From NCBI RefSeq assembly GCF_018691265.1, contig NW_024881322.1:930001-994000 (forward strand): DNA of 64,000 nt, given 5' to 3'. A model generated the notes under the pieces. It saw nothing but the letters and a program-made list of their open reading frames with translations. It ran no database searches and was not told the origin of the DNA. Source of the DNA: Tyto alba. Its lineage: Eukaryota > Chordata > Aves > Strigiformes > Tytonidae. Both the position numbers and the translations under genes were made by a program. Numbering within the stretch: the stretch's first letter is position 1; every line of letters begins with the position of its first letter. This document shows, in pieces, positions 26,248-37,110 of this stretch.

Positions 26248-29200
26248 AAGGGATGGGAATAAATTCAACACTTGTGAGTGAGGCTGTGAGCCAAGACCCT
26301 TATTTGTGGTTGTGGAGGAAAACTCCTCAGCAGTGTTACCTCTCTTCCTCCCGTGTGTCTAAACACTCTTGGAAAAAGTGCAGCAGGACAGAGATGCAGA
26401 TCTTGGTTCCATTTTATACGTGTCAGCACCGTCAGATGTGGCAGACGTCGGCACGTGGCGCCTGTTTTGGAGCCTGGACTCCGCTCTCGCCAGGGCCCCG
26501 CGGCAGCTGCTGCACAGAAGAGCTTGTGCTCATCCCCACCTTGCAGATTTTTGCTGAGGAGACACCCCCTGGGAAATCTTGGTGGAAAAAGTTGCGGTTG
26601 GTTTTATAATTTTATTTCCTTCTCACTGGAAGGAAGTTTGTCAGAGAAACTGCTTCATGTAGGTTCATGAAGTTTGAGGTGGGAGTGGACTATTTTTTTC
26701 ATCTGTTTCAAGAGCCGTAAAGCTGTATTTCTGGTGCAGGGATGAAAAGTAGGCTGCGGTGATGAAAGGTGTGCTCACAGACTGACTGACCACCAGTAAG
26801 GATGCAATGTAGATGGATGAAGATAAAGACAAAAACCAATTATCTCAATGTCACTCAGCAACAAGTCCTTTTATTAACTGGAAAAACATCTATAAAACTC
26901 ATAAAGCCCCAGAGGGTTACATCTCTTTAGTTCAGATAGTACCTCAGAAAAGAAAAGATGTTCTACCTGCATAAGACAAGTTGTTTGCCTTCCTCCACTG
27001 AGGGTTAGAAAAAACCTAATTCATAAACTTCTCTCTAAATGGTGTCTTGCAAAGGGAGTTACCTGAAAAATCTATGTTTTTCTATTTATCTTGTATTTTT
27101 TATATAAACGTGTTATATTACACCCTGGTGCATTTTTGCCAGCTTCAGCTGGGTTATGCGAGGCTTGTGTAGTACTCCTCTCCTGGAGGGTCTCCTTAGC
27201 TTGCATGTCTTTTTGTGTCTGAGCCTCATATAATTTAGCAACGTTATTCCCCAAATTCTTTGCTTTCCTCACCCAGCACATGGCTTTGAGTAGATTACTC
27301 TTGCTTTGGAAGATATGAACCAGATATTCTGTCTTGGAGGTTGAAGTACTTTTAGCACACGTGCCAGCTGTACACACATCCTGTCATAATCAAAATTAAC
27401 CAGAAGGAATCAGTACTTTAGCTTCCCTGTAAGTCATGTCCATATATGGTCTTGAGTCTTTTTTCCATTACCTTGGTTATTGATAAATGAAAATAGTGTT
27501 GCTTATGCCTGCTGCCATCTAGTTACTGCTCTATCAGGATTAGATCTGAATTTTTCATTGTAGCTTTTTTCGTAACACACAGCTGATAATTTGGGAATGT
27601 GTTCAGCAACACTCATTTCAGGTTACCCGGAGGTTACTTAATTACAATGAAACTAAAACCGAACCCTCAGGCTCCTAACTCTGATGGAGTTTTTATGATG
27701 GACTATTGCATCTGAGTGCTTAATTTTTGGAGGCATGAGTTTGAGATGATTTCGAGAAGTTTGATTGTTTTTCTTTTCCTTCCCCTGAGTGTTGATTTTG
27801 TCCCATTTTAATTTTTTTTCTTCTAGCGCCATGTCTAAAAATCAATTCCTGGTGTTTTGAAAATCAACCTGAGCATCCCAGTAAAATAATAAACATCTTC
27901 TCTGTGACTTTCTTAAAATCAGTGCTGCTAGATATAGCTCTTGGAGGTAATGAGGACTGACATTGCAGTGGTGTGGAGCCCAGACTGGTTTTGTCCCACC
28001 CCAGCAGATGGACAGAGGTCAGGGTGAAAGCTCTGATCACATTGCACTCCGCGCCCGGGATATATCTGCCTCTCTGATGCAGAAAGGATTTTGTTCTGAG
28101 CAATGTCACACCTGGTTTTCAGAAGCATTAAACTCTTCTTTGCCCAGCTGGCTGGATCAATGTGATTACGTGTATGCCACAGTGACCACCGGTCTCTGTA
28201 GCCTTATTTCTGAACGGAGGATTTAACGATGGCATTACATGACAATCCCAGCTCTCCCAGCTGGGGCCTTGCTTCCTTTCCTCCATCTTGAAATCATGAG
28301 ACAATACCTTCTTTTTCAAACCTCTGGTGTAACCACACGAGACCAGACTCCTCTGGCTTTTTTTTTTTTCCTGCCTGGAGACTGGTCAGTGCCCCTAGGG
28401 AAGGGATTACAGAAACCTGCAGTGGTTTTGCGCAGCGATTCTTTAGTTTGGGCTAACCACCGGCATGAGCTGCTCAGATGGGAAGAAAGCAAATACAAAA
28501 TCCCTCCAAGCTGATGTTGTTATGTGCTATGGAAGGGAGCCATGGGGACAACCACTGAAAGACAAACAGGGTGGATGAAATAACAGCTTGGTTTCAGAGC
28601 GAGAATGAGAGGCTGGAAGGGACAGGTGGCTGCAGCAAATCTCTCCCTGCCTGAGGAGCGGATGCTGCTGAAGCTGCTCTCATTGTGAAGAGGAGGAAGA
28701 GCTGCAAGCCTGTGCCAGAGGAATGGGTGGGAAAAATCAGGGAGGAAAAATATTACAAGCAAAAAGTCAACAAAATGAGCAGGCTCTCAGCCAGGCTCTC
28801 TAAGGCAGATGGCACTATTGGTTACAACAGCTGCAACTGAAAATCCAGGAGACGAGAGAGGTTGCTGACAAATATTTAAAGATTGCTGCCAGCTGTTGAG
28901 CCCAAACCATATCTCCTCCTCTGCTGAGGAGAGAAAGGTTTTTATTGGGACTTCTTTACCTTCTCTTCATCTTTGGATGGCATAGATGATATTTAGACGT
29001 TGCTAGAAAAATCAAGCTCCTGAATGCCAGCGATGTCTTATCCTGCAGTAAGGTCCTTAAGACTGGTGGATTTGCAGCCTCCTGCCTTTTCATCAAAGCA
29101 GGTGGGATGTTCCTCCCCCCTTTGCATGGCTCTGCAGCCTGCTGGCCTCCCCACAGCCGCTCGGGCAGGGAGGGAGAAGTGGCCCTGGGTGACAGGCAAC

Positions 29201-29872
29201 GCTCTTCCACGTTGAGAACTGCTTCCCTCCCCCCTTTCTTGCTCTGTTTGCCTACCAAGCGCAGCTAACGCTGCAGTTCAGCCCTTTGAAAACCATGCTG
29301 TCCTCGTCTTTTGTCCTTGCTGCATCTTCTCCTGCACGCCGGTCGCCCTTGCCAACGTGGACAGAGCAGCCTGGCCCGTCCCCTGCCCCGGGCGGGTGCC
29401 CAGCTCGCTGAGGAAGCTGGGCTCCCCTGAGAAGGAAGGCACCGTAGCTCTCCACCCGCTCTCACCACGCACTTTTCTGCGCTGATAAATTTGACTTCAG
29501 CCTCCGGTGCTTCTCTTCCTCTAGGAACGCTTTAATTTTACCCACAACGGGAAATGTGACCATAACCACCAGTGTTTGAGGCACCCATTCTAAATGCAAA
29601 AGAGTCTTCAAAGGAGTGCATGGGAATGAATTGCTTTCCGCCCACAGATAGGGGTCCCCACTGTTCTTAAACTTCAGAAAAGTTGATTGGTATTGGGAGT
29701 CTATCTTCCCTTCCTAATCTTGTGTTTCAGTTTCATCTGAAACAGAAAAAATACTTGGACTGAGTTAGAGAGGTAAACAATTGATTTTTTGTGAATCTAC
29801 AGGTGACTGTTAGGAAGGAATGGAGAGCACTGAAAGCCCTTTTTTTAAAAACAAAAACAAAACCAAAGGAGG
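26248..29872. other. Noncoding DNA, no gene recognised
   Basis: Unique-looking sequence. A minus-strand frame at 27072-27377 (101 codons, lysine- and asparagine-rich) sits in AT-rich DNA with no recognised domain and is not annotated as a gene. A GC-richer stretch at 29330-29470 yields overlapping frames on the minus strand. The A-rich sequence just before 29872 borders the LTR insertion. Confidence 0.55.
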
Positions 29873-30059
29873 TGTCGTGGTTTAGGCCTGGTTGGCAGTC
29901 AACCACAATGCAGCAGATCTCTGTCCCTTCTCCTCCGGCAATGAGAAGGGACAGAGAGCCAGGCTTGGGGTTCGAGATAGGACTGGGATGGGGGAAAATT
30001 CCCCTTTATGATCACGAGCAAGAGGCAGACTCGTTAGGGGAAGAAAAAAAGAACATACA

Positions 30060-30065
30060 TTTATT
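30060..30065 (-). terminator. LTR polyadenylation signal AATAAA
   Basis: The plus-strand TTTATT reads AATAAA on the element's own strand, about 190 bp before its 3' end. Its order after the TATA-like element fits a U3-R-U5 arrangement. The precise R/U5 boundary cannot be read from sequence alone. Confidence 0.5.
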
Positions 30066-30756
30066 ACAGACACTAACAACACATAACAGAGTAGGACAGT
30101 GAGAAGCATTGCCACATCTTGAGAACACCTTCCCCCCACCCCTCCCTTCTTCCCGGGCTCAGCTCTGCTCCCAGTGGTGCAGGGGCAGGGAATGGGGGGT
30201 GCAGTCAGCGCTGCCACTTCTGCCATCTTCGGTGAGGGGAGTTTCCGGAACTTCTTCCCCCTGCTCCATCGTGGTCCCCCTCTCACAGCAGACAGTCCTC
30301 CACAAACTTTCTCCGACATGAGTCCCTCCCACGGGCCGCAGCGTTCCCCACACTGCTCCGTCATGGGTCACTAACTTCCTCCGACTGGATTCCCTCCCAC
30401 GGCTGCAGCCATTCCCAAGCTGCTCCGGCGTGGGACTCCCCCGCATGCTGCAATCCTCCCAGCGCTGAATTACAGCAGTGGGGCTGCCTTTTCCCATGAG
30501 ACCCCGGCCTTCTTCGGGCACAGAACCTTGATCAGGCAAGCAGGAGCCACAGGCCGTAAATCAATGTCTGCTCCACCGTAGATCTCCATGGGTGGCGGGG
30601 GGGGCTGCCCTGCCGTCTCCCCACAGGATACAGGGGGGTCTCTGCTCCGGCACACCTCCCCCCTCCTTTCTTCCTCCGTTCCTCCACTGACCTTGGTGTT
30701 CACGCAGCTGCAGCAACTCCTCCTCACAAGTCCCACTGCCCGTCACCACGTCCCTT

Positions 30757-30764
30757 CTTAAATA
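30757..30764 (-). promoter_or_regulatory. TATA-like element of the LTR
   Basis: On the minus strand this reads TATTTAAG within ATAACGTATTTAAGAAGGGA. It lies in the expected U3 position of the LTR, so it probably served as the viral core promoter. Whether it still initiates transcription is unknown. Confidence 0.55.
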
Positions 30765-30921
30765 CGTTATCGCAGAGGCGCAGCCGATTGGCTCAATTTC
30801 CCAAACAGAAGTGGAGCTGACGTGGAGCTGGGGGAGCTTCGAGAAGCTTCTCACAGGGGGCCGCCCCGATAGCCCCCTCCCCTGCCACCAAAAAACTCCA
30901 CCACTCACTCAACCCAGGACA

Positions 30922-31380
30922 GGAGGTTACCATCAGAACTGTTCACATCTAAAGGTGATGACAAAATACATCAGGGTTATTGAATCCTAATAAGAACAGA
31001 AAAGCAGAAAGGGATGTTCGAAGACACAGCTGGTCACTGGCAGGAGAAAAGAGGATATTGCGGTCCGCTGAGGTGAGCAACGTTAGGACAAGATTGTCTT
31101 TTCTGTCATGTACTTGCCAAGATGCAGCTCTTGGGCTGGTGCTCTGCGTTTGGTGTCATTTTCTCCCCCGCCCCAATGAATTGAAACTTTTGCGTGGAGA
31201 AAACAGGTAAGGAAATGATGTAAAGAAACCAACCGGTTGGCTGTACCTCAGAAGTAGCCTGGAGTCGGGGCTTGCTGAGTTTCTCCTCGAGCAGGAGAAA
31301 AGCAGTCGTCCTGCCTGAACCTCCCGCCCCGCCGAGGTGGGAGCTGGGCTGGGTGCTCTGCCGCTGCTCTGGGGCCGGTG
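30922..31380. other. Spacer between the LTR and the minisatellite
   Basis: Starts with the right copy of the GGAGG duplication, then unique sequence that becomes GC-rich from about 31310. The last bases before the array (GGGGCCGGTG) resemble a degenerate repeat-unit end, so the array boundary may be slightly blurred. No gene is seen. Confidence 0.6.
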
Positions 31381-32336
31381 CCCCGGGTGTCGGGGTGGCA
31401 TTCGGGAGTGGCACCATGCCCTGGGTGTCGGGGTGGCATTCGGGAGTGGCACCGTGCCCCGGGCGCCGGGGTGGCATTCGGGAGTGGCACCGTGCCCTGG
31501 GTGTCGGGGTGGCATTCGGGAGAGGCACCGTGCCCCGGGCGCCGGGGTGGCATTCAGGAGTGGCACCGTGCCCCGGGCGCCGGGGTGGCATTCGGGAGTG
31601 GCACCGTGTCCCGGGCGTCGGGGTGGCATTCGGCAGTGGCACCGTGCCCCGGGCGCCGGGGTGGCATTCGGGAGTGGCACCGTGCCCCAGGCATCGGGGT
31701 GGCATTCGGGAGTGGCACCGTGTCCCGGGCGTCGGGGTGGCATTCGGCAGTGGCACCGTGCCCCGGGCGCCGGGGTGGCATTCGGGAGTGGCACCGTGCC
31801 CCGGGCGCCGGGGTGGCATTCGGGAGTGGCACCGTGCCCCGGGCGCCGGGGTGGCATTCGGCAGTGGCACCGTGCCCCGGGCGCCGGGGTGGCATTCGGG
31901 AGTGGCACCGTGCCCCGGGCGTCGGGGTGGCATTCGGGAGTGGTACCGTGCCCTGGGCGCCGGGGTGGCATTCGGGAGCGGCACCGTGCCCCGGGCGCCG
32001 GGGTGGCATTCGGGAGCGGCACCGTGCCCCGGGCGCCGGGGTGGCATTCGGGAGCGGCACCGTGCCCCGGGCGCCGGGGTGGCATTCGGCAGTGGCACCG
32101 TGCCCCGGGCGCCGGGGTGGCATTCGGCAGTGGCACCGTGCCCCGGGCGCTGGGGTGGCATTCGGGAGTGGCACCGTGCCCCGGGCGCCGGGGTGGCATT
32201 CGGGAGTGGCACCGTGCCCCGGGTGTCGGGGTGGCATTCGGGAGTGGCACCGTGCCCCGGGTGTCGGGGTGGCATTCGGGAGTGGCACCGTGCCCCGGGC
32301 ATCGGGGTGGCATTCGGGAGTGGCACCGTGCCCCGG
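31381..32336. repeat. GC-rich 38-bp minisatellite, 25 units plus a partial unit
   Basis: Exactly 25 consecutive units of 38 bp (31381-32330) plus a 6-bp partial unit, with no insertion or deletion between units. The consensus starts CCCCGGGCGCCGGGG and continues with TGGCATTCGGGAGTGGCACCGTG. It is 79% G+C with five CpG per unit. Seven units (3, 6, 8, 11, 12, 14, 22) match the consensus exactly; the others differ by one to four substitutions at a few recurrent sites. Because 38 is not a multiple of 3, three units make 114 bp or 38 codons, and every frame cycles through the same peptide. Apart from one stop, all six frames are open across the array and give ORFs of about 295-406 codons. These are explained by the repeat and are not evidence of a gene: no signal peptide, domain or splice context supports coding. 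It is a typical candidate for length polymorphism. Confidence 0.97.
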
Positions 32337-34919
32337 CAGGGCCGTGGGTGGCTGCCGACACAAAGGACGAGCAGCTGAGAGCGTGGGGGGAGCCCAGCCC
32401 CCAGTTAACACCAGTGCGATGGCAGCTTGCGGGGTGCTCAACCGGAGACCCCGCTGTACAGGCGGATTAAAACAGGTATTTTGCTTGGCAATTGTGTGGA
32501 GCTGTGAACTCTGTTCATTTTAGTGCGGATGATTATGCCCAAGTCGCTTTAGTCTCTCTGTTAAAGAAGCGTTCCTAGCAGGATTTCCCTTAAGCGGGAC
32601 CATACCTAGATTTGCTGCAATTATCTGATTAAGGCTGTCATGGATTTTGTGCTTAATTATACTGCAGAGAAGCATGAATGCAGCAGGGTGCCCAAACTGA
32701 TCTTTTTTTTCCAAACAGGGGCGTTTACTGCTCTGTGGCAGCTACCAGCTCATGTATTAGGTGATTTTCTAACGCCTGCAGTCCCCGTATGGATTCCACT
32801 CTATGAGTGCTCTGATTTCTTGAAATTTTCTTTCCTATGTTCTTTCAGCTTCTCCTAGAAAGAAACTGGTTGGAAAATTTCAGCTGGAACATTTTATACT
32901 GGGTTTTATAAAAGCAAAATTATTCAAAAATTATGTATTCTGTGACATGTAGAAAGGCAACAAACATTTTTATTGAAGAGTTTGACATAGGTGGCACGGA
33001 ACATTTCAAGGGTTTAGCAGCAAAATAGATTTCATTTCAAATTGGCAATGTTCAGGAAATAAATGTCAAAACAAATATTTCAGTGAGCCTAAGTGATTTT
33101 TTTTTCTTCTCTGAGTTTTATGTGGCTAATGTATCTCCCCTTTAAAACTTCTCTGTACAACTTTTTACAGGGTGTTTTCTCGAAGGGTAGCATAACCATT
33201 TCCAGGCAGCATTATATCATTATGGTGTTAACTTGTGAGGTATTTTTCAATTATTTTCATAAGCAATAGTGGGACAGAGACATGACTCCAGGGGCATCTG
33301 TATGTGACTGCTGACGACCCTCAGTGTCCACTCTAAAAAGCTGGCACGGCTCTCGGATGACTGAAATAACGGCTTCCATCACAGCTAACGCGTGGCCAGC
33401 AGAGCTCACAAAATCCTGGGGCCTCTGGGCTCCCGGCGTGTTCGTGTACTGCTGGGAGCTCCTGGAGGTGCTGCCCTCGGCCAGGGAGCTGGCTGCCTCT
33501 CAGCCTGCCCTGTTCAGGAGAGAGCAAAGGGGGAGGAGAGATGCTGGGCTCATGGCTGCTCTGAGAGCTGGTCTTCCAGAGCCTCTTTTGCTGTGAGCGA
33601 GTTCATACCAGAAGGTGATAATCAGATCTAGCCATGTATTTCCGCAAGAGCTGCTTCTGAACAAATCTGTCAAAAATCAGAGATTTTTCTTCAGATGACT
33701 TAGGTGATTCAAATTACTGGACTAAGATGTTTTTTCTCCCTCTCTTTCTTCCTGGAGACCGATTCTACCACTTTTTTCCAATATATTCTATATTTGGGAT
33801 TGCGTTTTGGAAACGGACAGTCTGGGCAAATCTGAGATTTGAAAACCACCCAAGTGACTACAAAAGCAGCTTTTGAAGAGCGTTAATGCTTTTGAAGATT
33901 AAGAATGTCCTCCCTAGAGTATTCATCCAACCTTAGGGTTGTTTATTTTTTGTTTCCGTGTGGCAAAATGCAGATTTTTCTTTTCCTGACTCATGCGCTC
34001 CTGTGTCACGCCATCCAGTCTGTCATGGACTGGGCTATGCAATGCCATTCCCTTTAGGCTGTTGTGTTTTCTGCATCCTGCTCTCTGGTTTGGAGATGCC
34101 CATTAAAGTCAGCCAGTACTATGCTGTGATCAGCACACAGTTCTTGGATAGAGAGCTGTAGGCCATCTTCATAGCATTTTGTCAGATCTACTTGTTTGGT
34201 AGATGGTAGCTGGCAGACTAATAGGAAAGGTAACCACAAAAGGAGGAGAAAATTCTTCTATTACAACAGGAGTTTACCATAGCTCATTGCAGGTTTCAGA
34301 AACACCAGAAGGAATGGTACCTGCTTAAACACTGGTCCCACAAATTATCACTGATCAAAAAGTAGGTTATATATTTTGCCAACTAAATTTTACTTGACGT
34401 GATGCGGCATTTTACACTGACTGGGATTTCTAAATATAAGCCTGATTTTCAAGCTTTCTCTGAATGTGTGTACTCAGTTTAGAAAGCACCCATTCCTCTC
34501 TAACCTCACTAGAGATTTGTTTAGTATTGAGGAAGAAAAAAGCCCTTGTAGAGCACTGGTTTGCTGTTGGCCATTCACCAAATGTGAGTTTTTGGTTCTG
34601 GGGATCTGATGACTAGAATGAAGCCGATAGTTCAGAGGAGGAGAGCAAAATGATGAGTGAGGCTTGTCAGAATTGATTTCTGAGGAAAACTTAGAACCGA
34701 GTGATTTTGTTGGTCAAATGATGACTGATAAAGGTGGAAGGAGAGCACGCAGCCAACCTGCAAACTCCAAGGGAGTACAGTGGTGTAGAGACACCTCTTT
34801 ACGTGGCGAAATAAAAATTCTTTTAAGCAGTCGGAAATTTAAGCAGTGAAAAGCATTAAGAAACCTAAAAGTAGAAAATCTCAGGTGAATACACCTTTCC
34901 CCTGAAAAATACCTTCAGC
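32337..34919. other. Noncoding DNA, no gene recognised
   Basis: AT-leaning unique sequence after the minisatellite, with a slightly GC-richer stretch at 33380-33560. No frame exceeds about 90 codons outside read-through from the array, and no transposable element was recognised. Confidence 0.6.
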
Positions 34920-35280
34920 AAGGAGCGCTCGGGTTGGGGTTTACCCCCGCGCTGCTCTGAAGGGAACGCTGCCCGCTCTCCGCCTGGCTGCAGTCCCAGG
35001 GAGGGTGGGTAAAGCCCTCGGCCACGTGCCAGGCGGCAAGCCCACATCCACGGGCGGCTGCGAGGCACCCAGTGCCCCCCCATGGCCCCACAGACCGCTC
35101 AGGGCTTGGCGAGGCGCTGCCAGGAACGCTCTTTCCCGCGAGTTTCAGTGCGGGTTGTGTCTTTAGCCACGTCCCCGGGTCCCGCGTGCCGCCCGCAAGC
35201 CGCTGGCAGGGCGGTCCCGGCGAGCACCGCGATTCACGGCACGCCAGCCGTTCCCCAGTGGGCTGTGGCAACACCGGCAG
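34920..35280. promoter_or_regulatory. CpG island, candidate promoter or regulatory element
   Basis: By eye about 36 CpG in 360 bases at roughly 65% G+C, an observed/expected ratio near 0.9, dropping sharply on both sides into AT-leaning DNA. Frames of up to 119 codons exist on both strands but none is recognisable. The island sits 2.6 kb to the right of the minisatellite. It may mark an unannotated promoter or just a GC-rich patch; direction cannot be set. Confidence 0.55.
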
Positions 35281-36559
35281 AGACCAGAAATAAATTCCTC
35301 ACTGAACTGTGTTGGCCATTGACTGGGAGGAGGAAAGCCAGGCCTCCTTCTGTTCCTTGTCCCTTTTTATCTTGTATCGCTTTCAAGTAGATCCAGTAGT
35401 TTTTATGGGGACTTGAGAAGAAATTTCTTTTTAAAAAATAACTATTTTGAATATCCAAAAGTATTTATCATTCTTTCCCTATATAAAGGAAATAAAAGTG
35501 AATCATCAGGTTGCCTTTTGACTTGCTCTGACATTGTTTGTCTTTTCCTTGGCATGGCCGCCTTTCTGTTTCACTGGCTTGGATTTATTTAGAGGTGATC
35601 ATGTCAATGATACGTATGTTTATCGCTAAATTTTGTTTCTCATCTTAATGTTTTCTTGCCTCTGCACGAACTTGCAGCAGCATTGCCTGGGAAGCGTGGT
35701 GACCGGGCCAGTTCTGTTTGAAATAAAAGGCAAACTAATGCTAGGCTGTGGAGTTACGCCAGGGAGGAGTGTGGCCCCTGCCCTGGTACTGCTGAAAACC
35801 AGCTGCTGCTGTGCCCACTCAGTGACCGCTGATCCTCCCGTCCGAGAGAGGAGGATGCTCCAAGTGCAGAAACCTCCCCGAACCTTCGGGGAGAGGTGTC
35901 CTAACAGCGTGTCCTTCTGCTGGGGAAACGGGGGGGGGCACGTATTTGTCACTGGGGCGGGAGACCTGACCTCCCTGGTGTGGTCCCGCTCCAGCCGTGA
36001 GCGTCCACAGCATTTACAGTGTCCTCCCGTGGAAAAGAGCACGTTGGTTTTGTGGTGTGAGAGTTCAGGCACCCAAACACGACAGCTAGACAAGAGATGT
36101 CAGAGCTTTGTTGTGCTGTGTCACTTCCAAGTTCATAGGCTAAATAGCACCCTGAAACGCCAGTTAAGACACAGGGGTATCACTAAAAGAAAGACTTTTT
36201 CCTTTAGAATGAAATTTTTAATTATAAACTTACATTAAATTTACCTGCTTCTTCAACATGGTGATGAAATGGGAATTGGTTTTGTTTTGTTGAATCATTT
36301 ACCTGGCATAAAACTTAAAATAGGATGTACATAGATAAGGATTGAAAATATAACGTGCACTTATTAACTTTAAATCTGTAGTCTAAGGCACTCCATCTTA
36401 CATCCTCAGTTCAGCACTCTTTTCATACCTCTAGACCATTAAAGAAATATAATCCAGAGTCTTTAGTGGAAGTGCTACACAGGCAAGTTTAAGAGGAAGA
36501 ATTTCAGTTAAAGTTGAACTAAAACTGTATTTATGGATTTCATGATTTCAAGACCGATT
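35281..36559. other. Noncoding DNA with a GC-richer centre
   Basis: Between 35680 and 36030 the sequence is moderately GC-rich and holds overlapping frames of 201 (plus) and 155 (minus) codons. Neither has a recognisable motif and they lie antisense to each other, so I treat them as chance frames. The rest is AT-leaning. Confidence 0.5.
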
Positions 36560-37110
36560 TCATTTTATATAACTAAAAGTTTAGAATTTATTCCTAAATA
36601 ATTTCGTTTAAAATTTGTATTCCAAATTAAATTTTAGTTGAAAAAGATCCCTAAACATTTACCATTATAATGAAAATTATAATTTTTAAAGTTTTCAGCT
36701 TTTAATAAAAGCCTAATGGTAGTTATAACTATGAAGTGTATACCAAATGTGAAATGTGGAATCTTTTAAAAACAAATTTTGGAAAAAGTTTACTTTAGAA
36801 AAAGGATTTTTTTTTTTTTTTTTTTAACAAAGCTCCTTAATTTAAAATAAACTGACCTGGATATTTACCAACATTATTTTTTATTAAAATTAAACATTTT
36901 ACTTTAGTTTTAATTCATTATTTTATTTTATAAAAAAATGATGCTTATTTGGATAAAGGATTTTTTTTTTGATGTATGTCCTAGGGTTTTTTTTTCAAGT
37001 TATCAAAGTATATTATGTCATACTTCAAATGCAAGTTACTTTTTCAATTTTTTTTTAACTTGAAATGACTTTTTACTTAAGTTTATATGTAATGCAGAGT
37101 GAGAAAATTA
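36560..37110. other. Extremely AT-rich block
   Basis: Dominated by A/T words such as TTTAAAA, AATTATAA and TTTTATTT, with almost no CpG, and includes a T19 run (36807-36825) and further T-runs at 36961 and later. Coding is effectively excluded by density of stops. It could be a matrix-attachment-like or nucleosome-poor region, but sequence composition alone does not show that. Confidence 0.7.

Larger units (their letters stand above)
29873..30921 (-). mobile_element. ERVL-like solo LTR with intact target-site duplication
   Basis: Read on the minus strand, the element begins TGTCCTGGGTTGAG and ends CCTAAACCACGACA, so its termini are the inverted pair TGTC/GACA. It is flanked by an exact 5-bp duplication GGAGG (29868-29872 and 30922-30926). 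A TATA-like CTTAAATA (plus-strand 30757-30764) lies about 160 bp inside the start, and AATAAA lies near the other end (complement of 30060-30065). The stretch containing CTTAAATA, CAGAGGCGCAGCC and GAAGCTTCTC matches my recollection of a widespread avian LTR family. A 5-bp duplication is characteristic of ERVL (class III) integration, whereas alpharetroviruses and ERVK give 6 bp. There is no gag, pol or env sequence and no second LTR, so the provirus was reduced to one LTR, most simply by recombination between its two LTRs. Frames of up to 160 codons inside it are not viral genes. Confidence 0.9.

Noticed and set aside
27072..27377. Minus-strand 101-codon lysine-rich frame as a small gene or exon
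   Set aside because: No family resemblance and no convincing splice or polyadenylation context; AT-rich DNA gives such compositions by chance. A translated search would settle it.
29882..30908. Frames of 100-160 codons as retroviral genes
   Set aside because: They lie wholly inside a solo LTR, which holds regulatory sequence and not gag, pol or env.
31106..32523. Six overlapping reading frames of 295-406 codons as proline/arginine- or glycine-rich repeat proteins
   Set aside because: All are translations of the 38-bp minisatellite on both strands; openness follows from unit composition and no domain, signal or splice context is present.
35633..36238. Plus-strand 201-codon frame as a gene
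   Set aside because: No recognisable motif, an antisense 155-codon frame covers the same DNA, and the tail runs into AT-rich low-complexity sequence.
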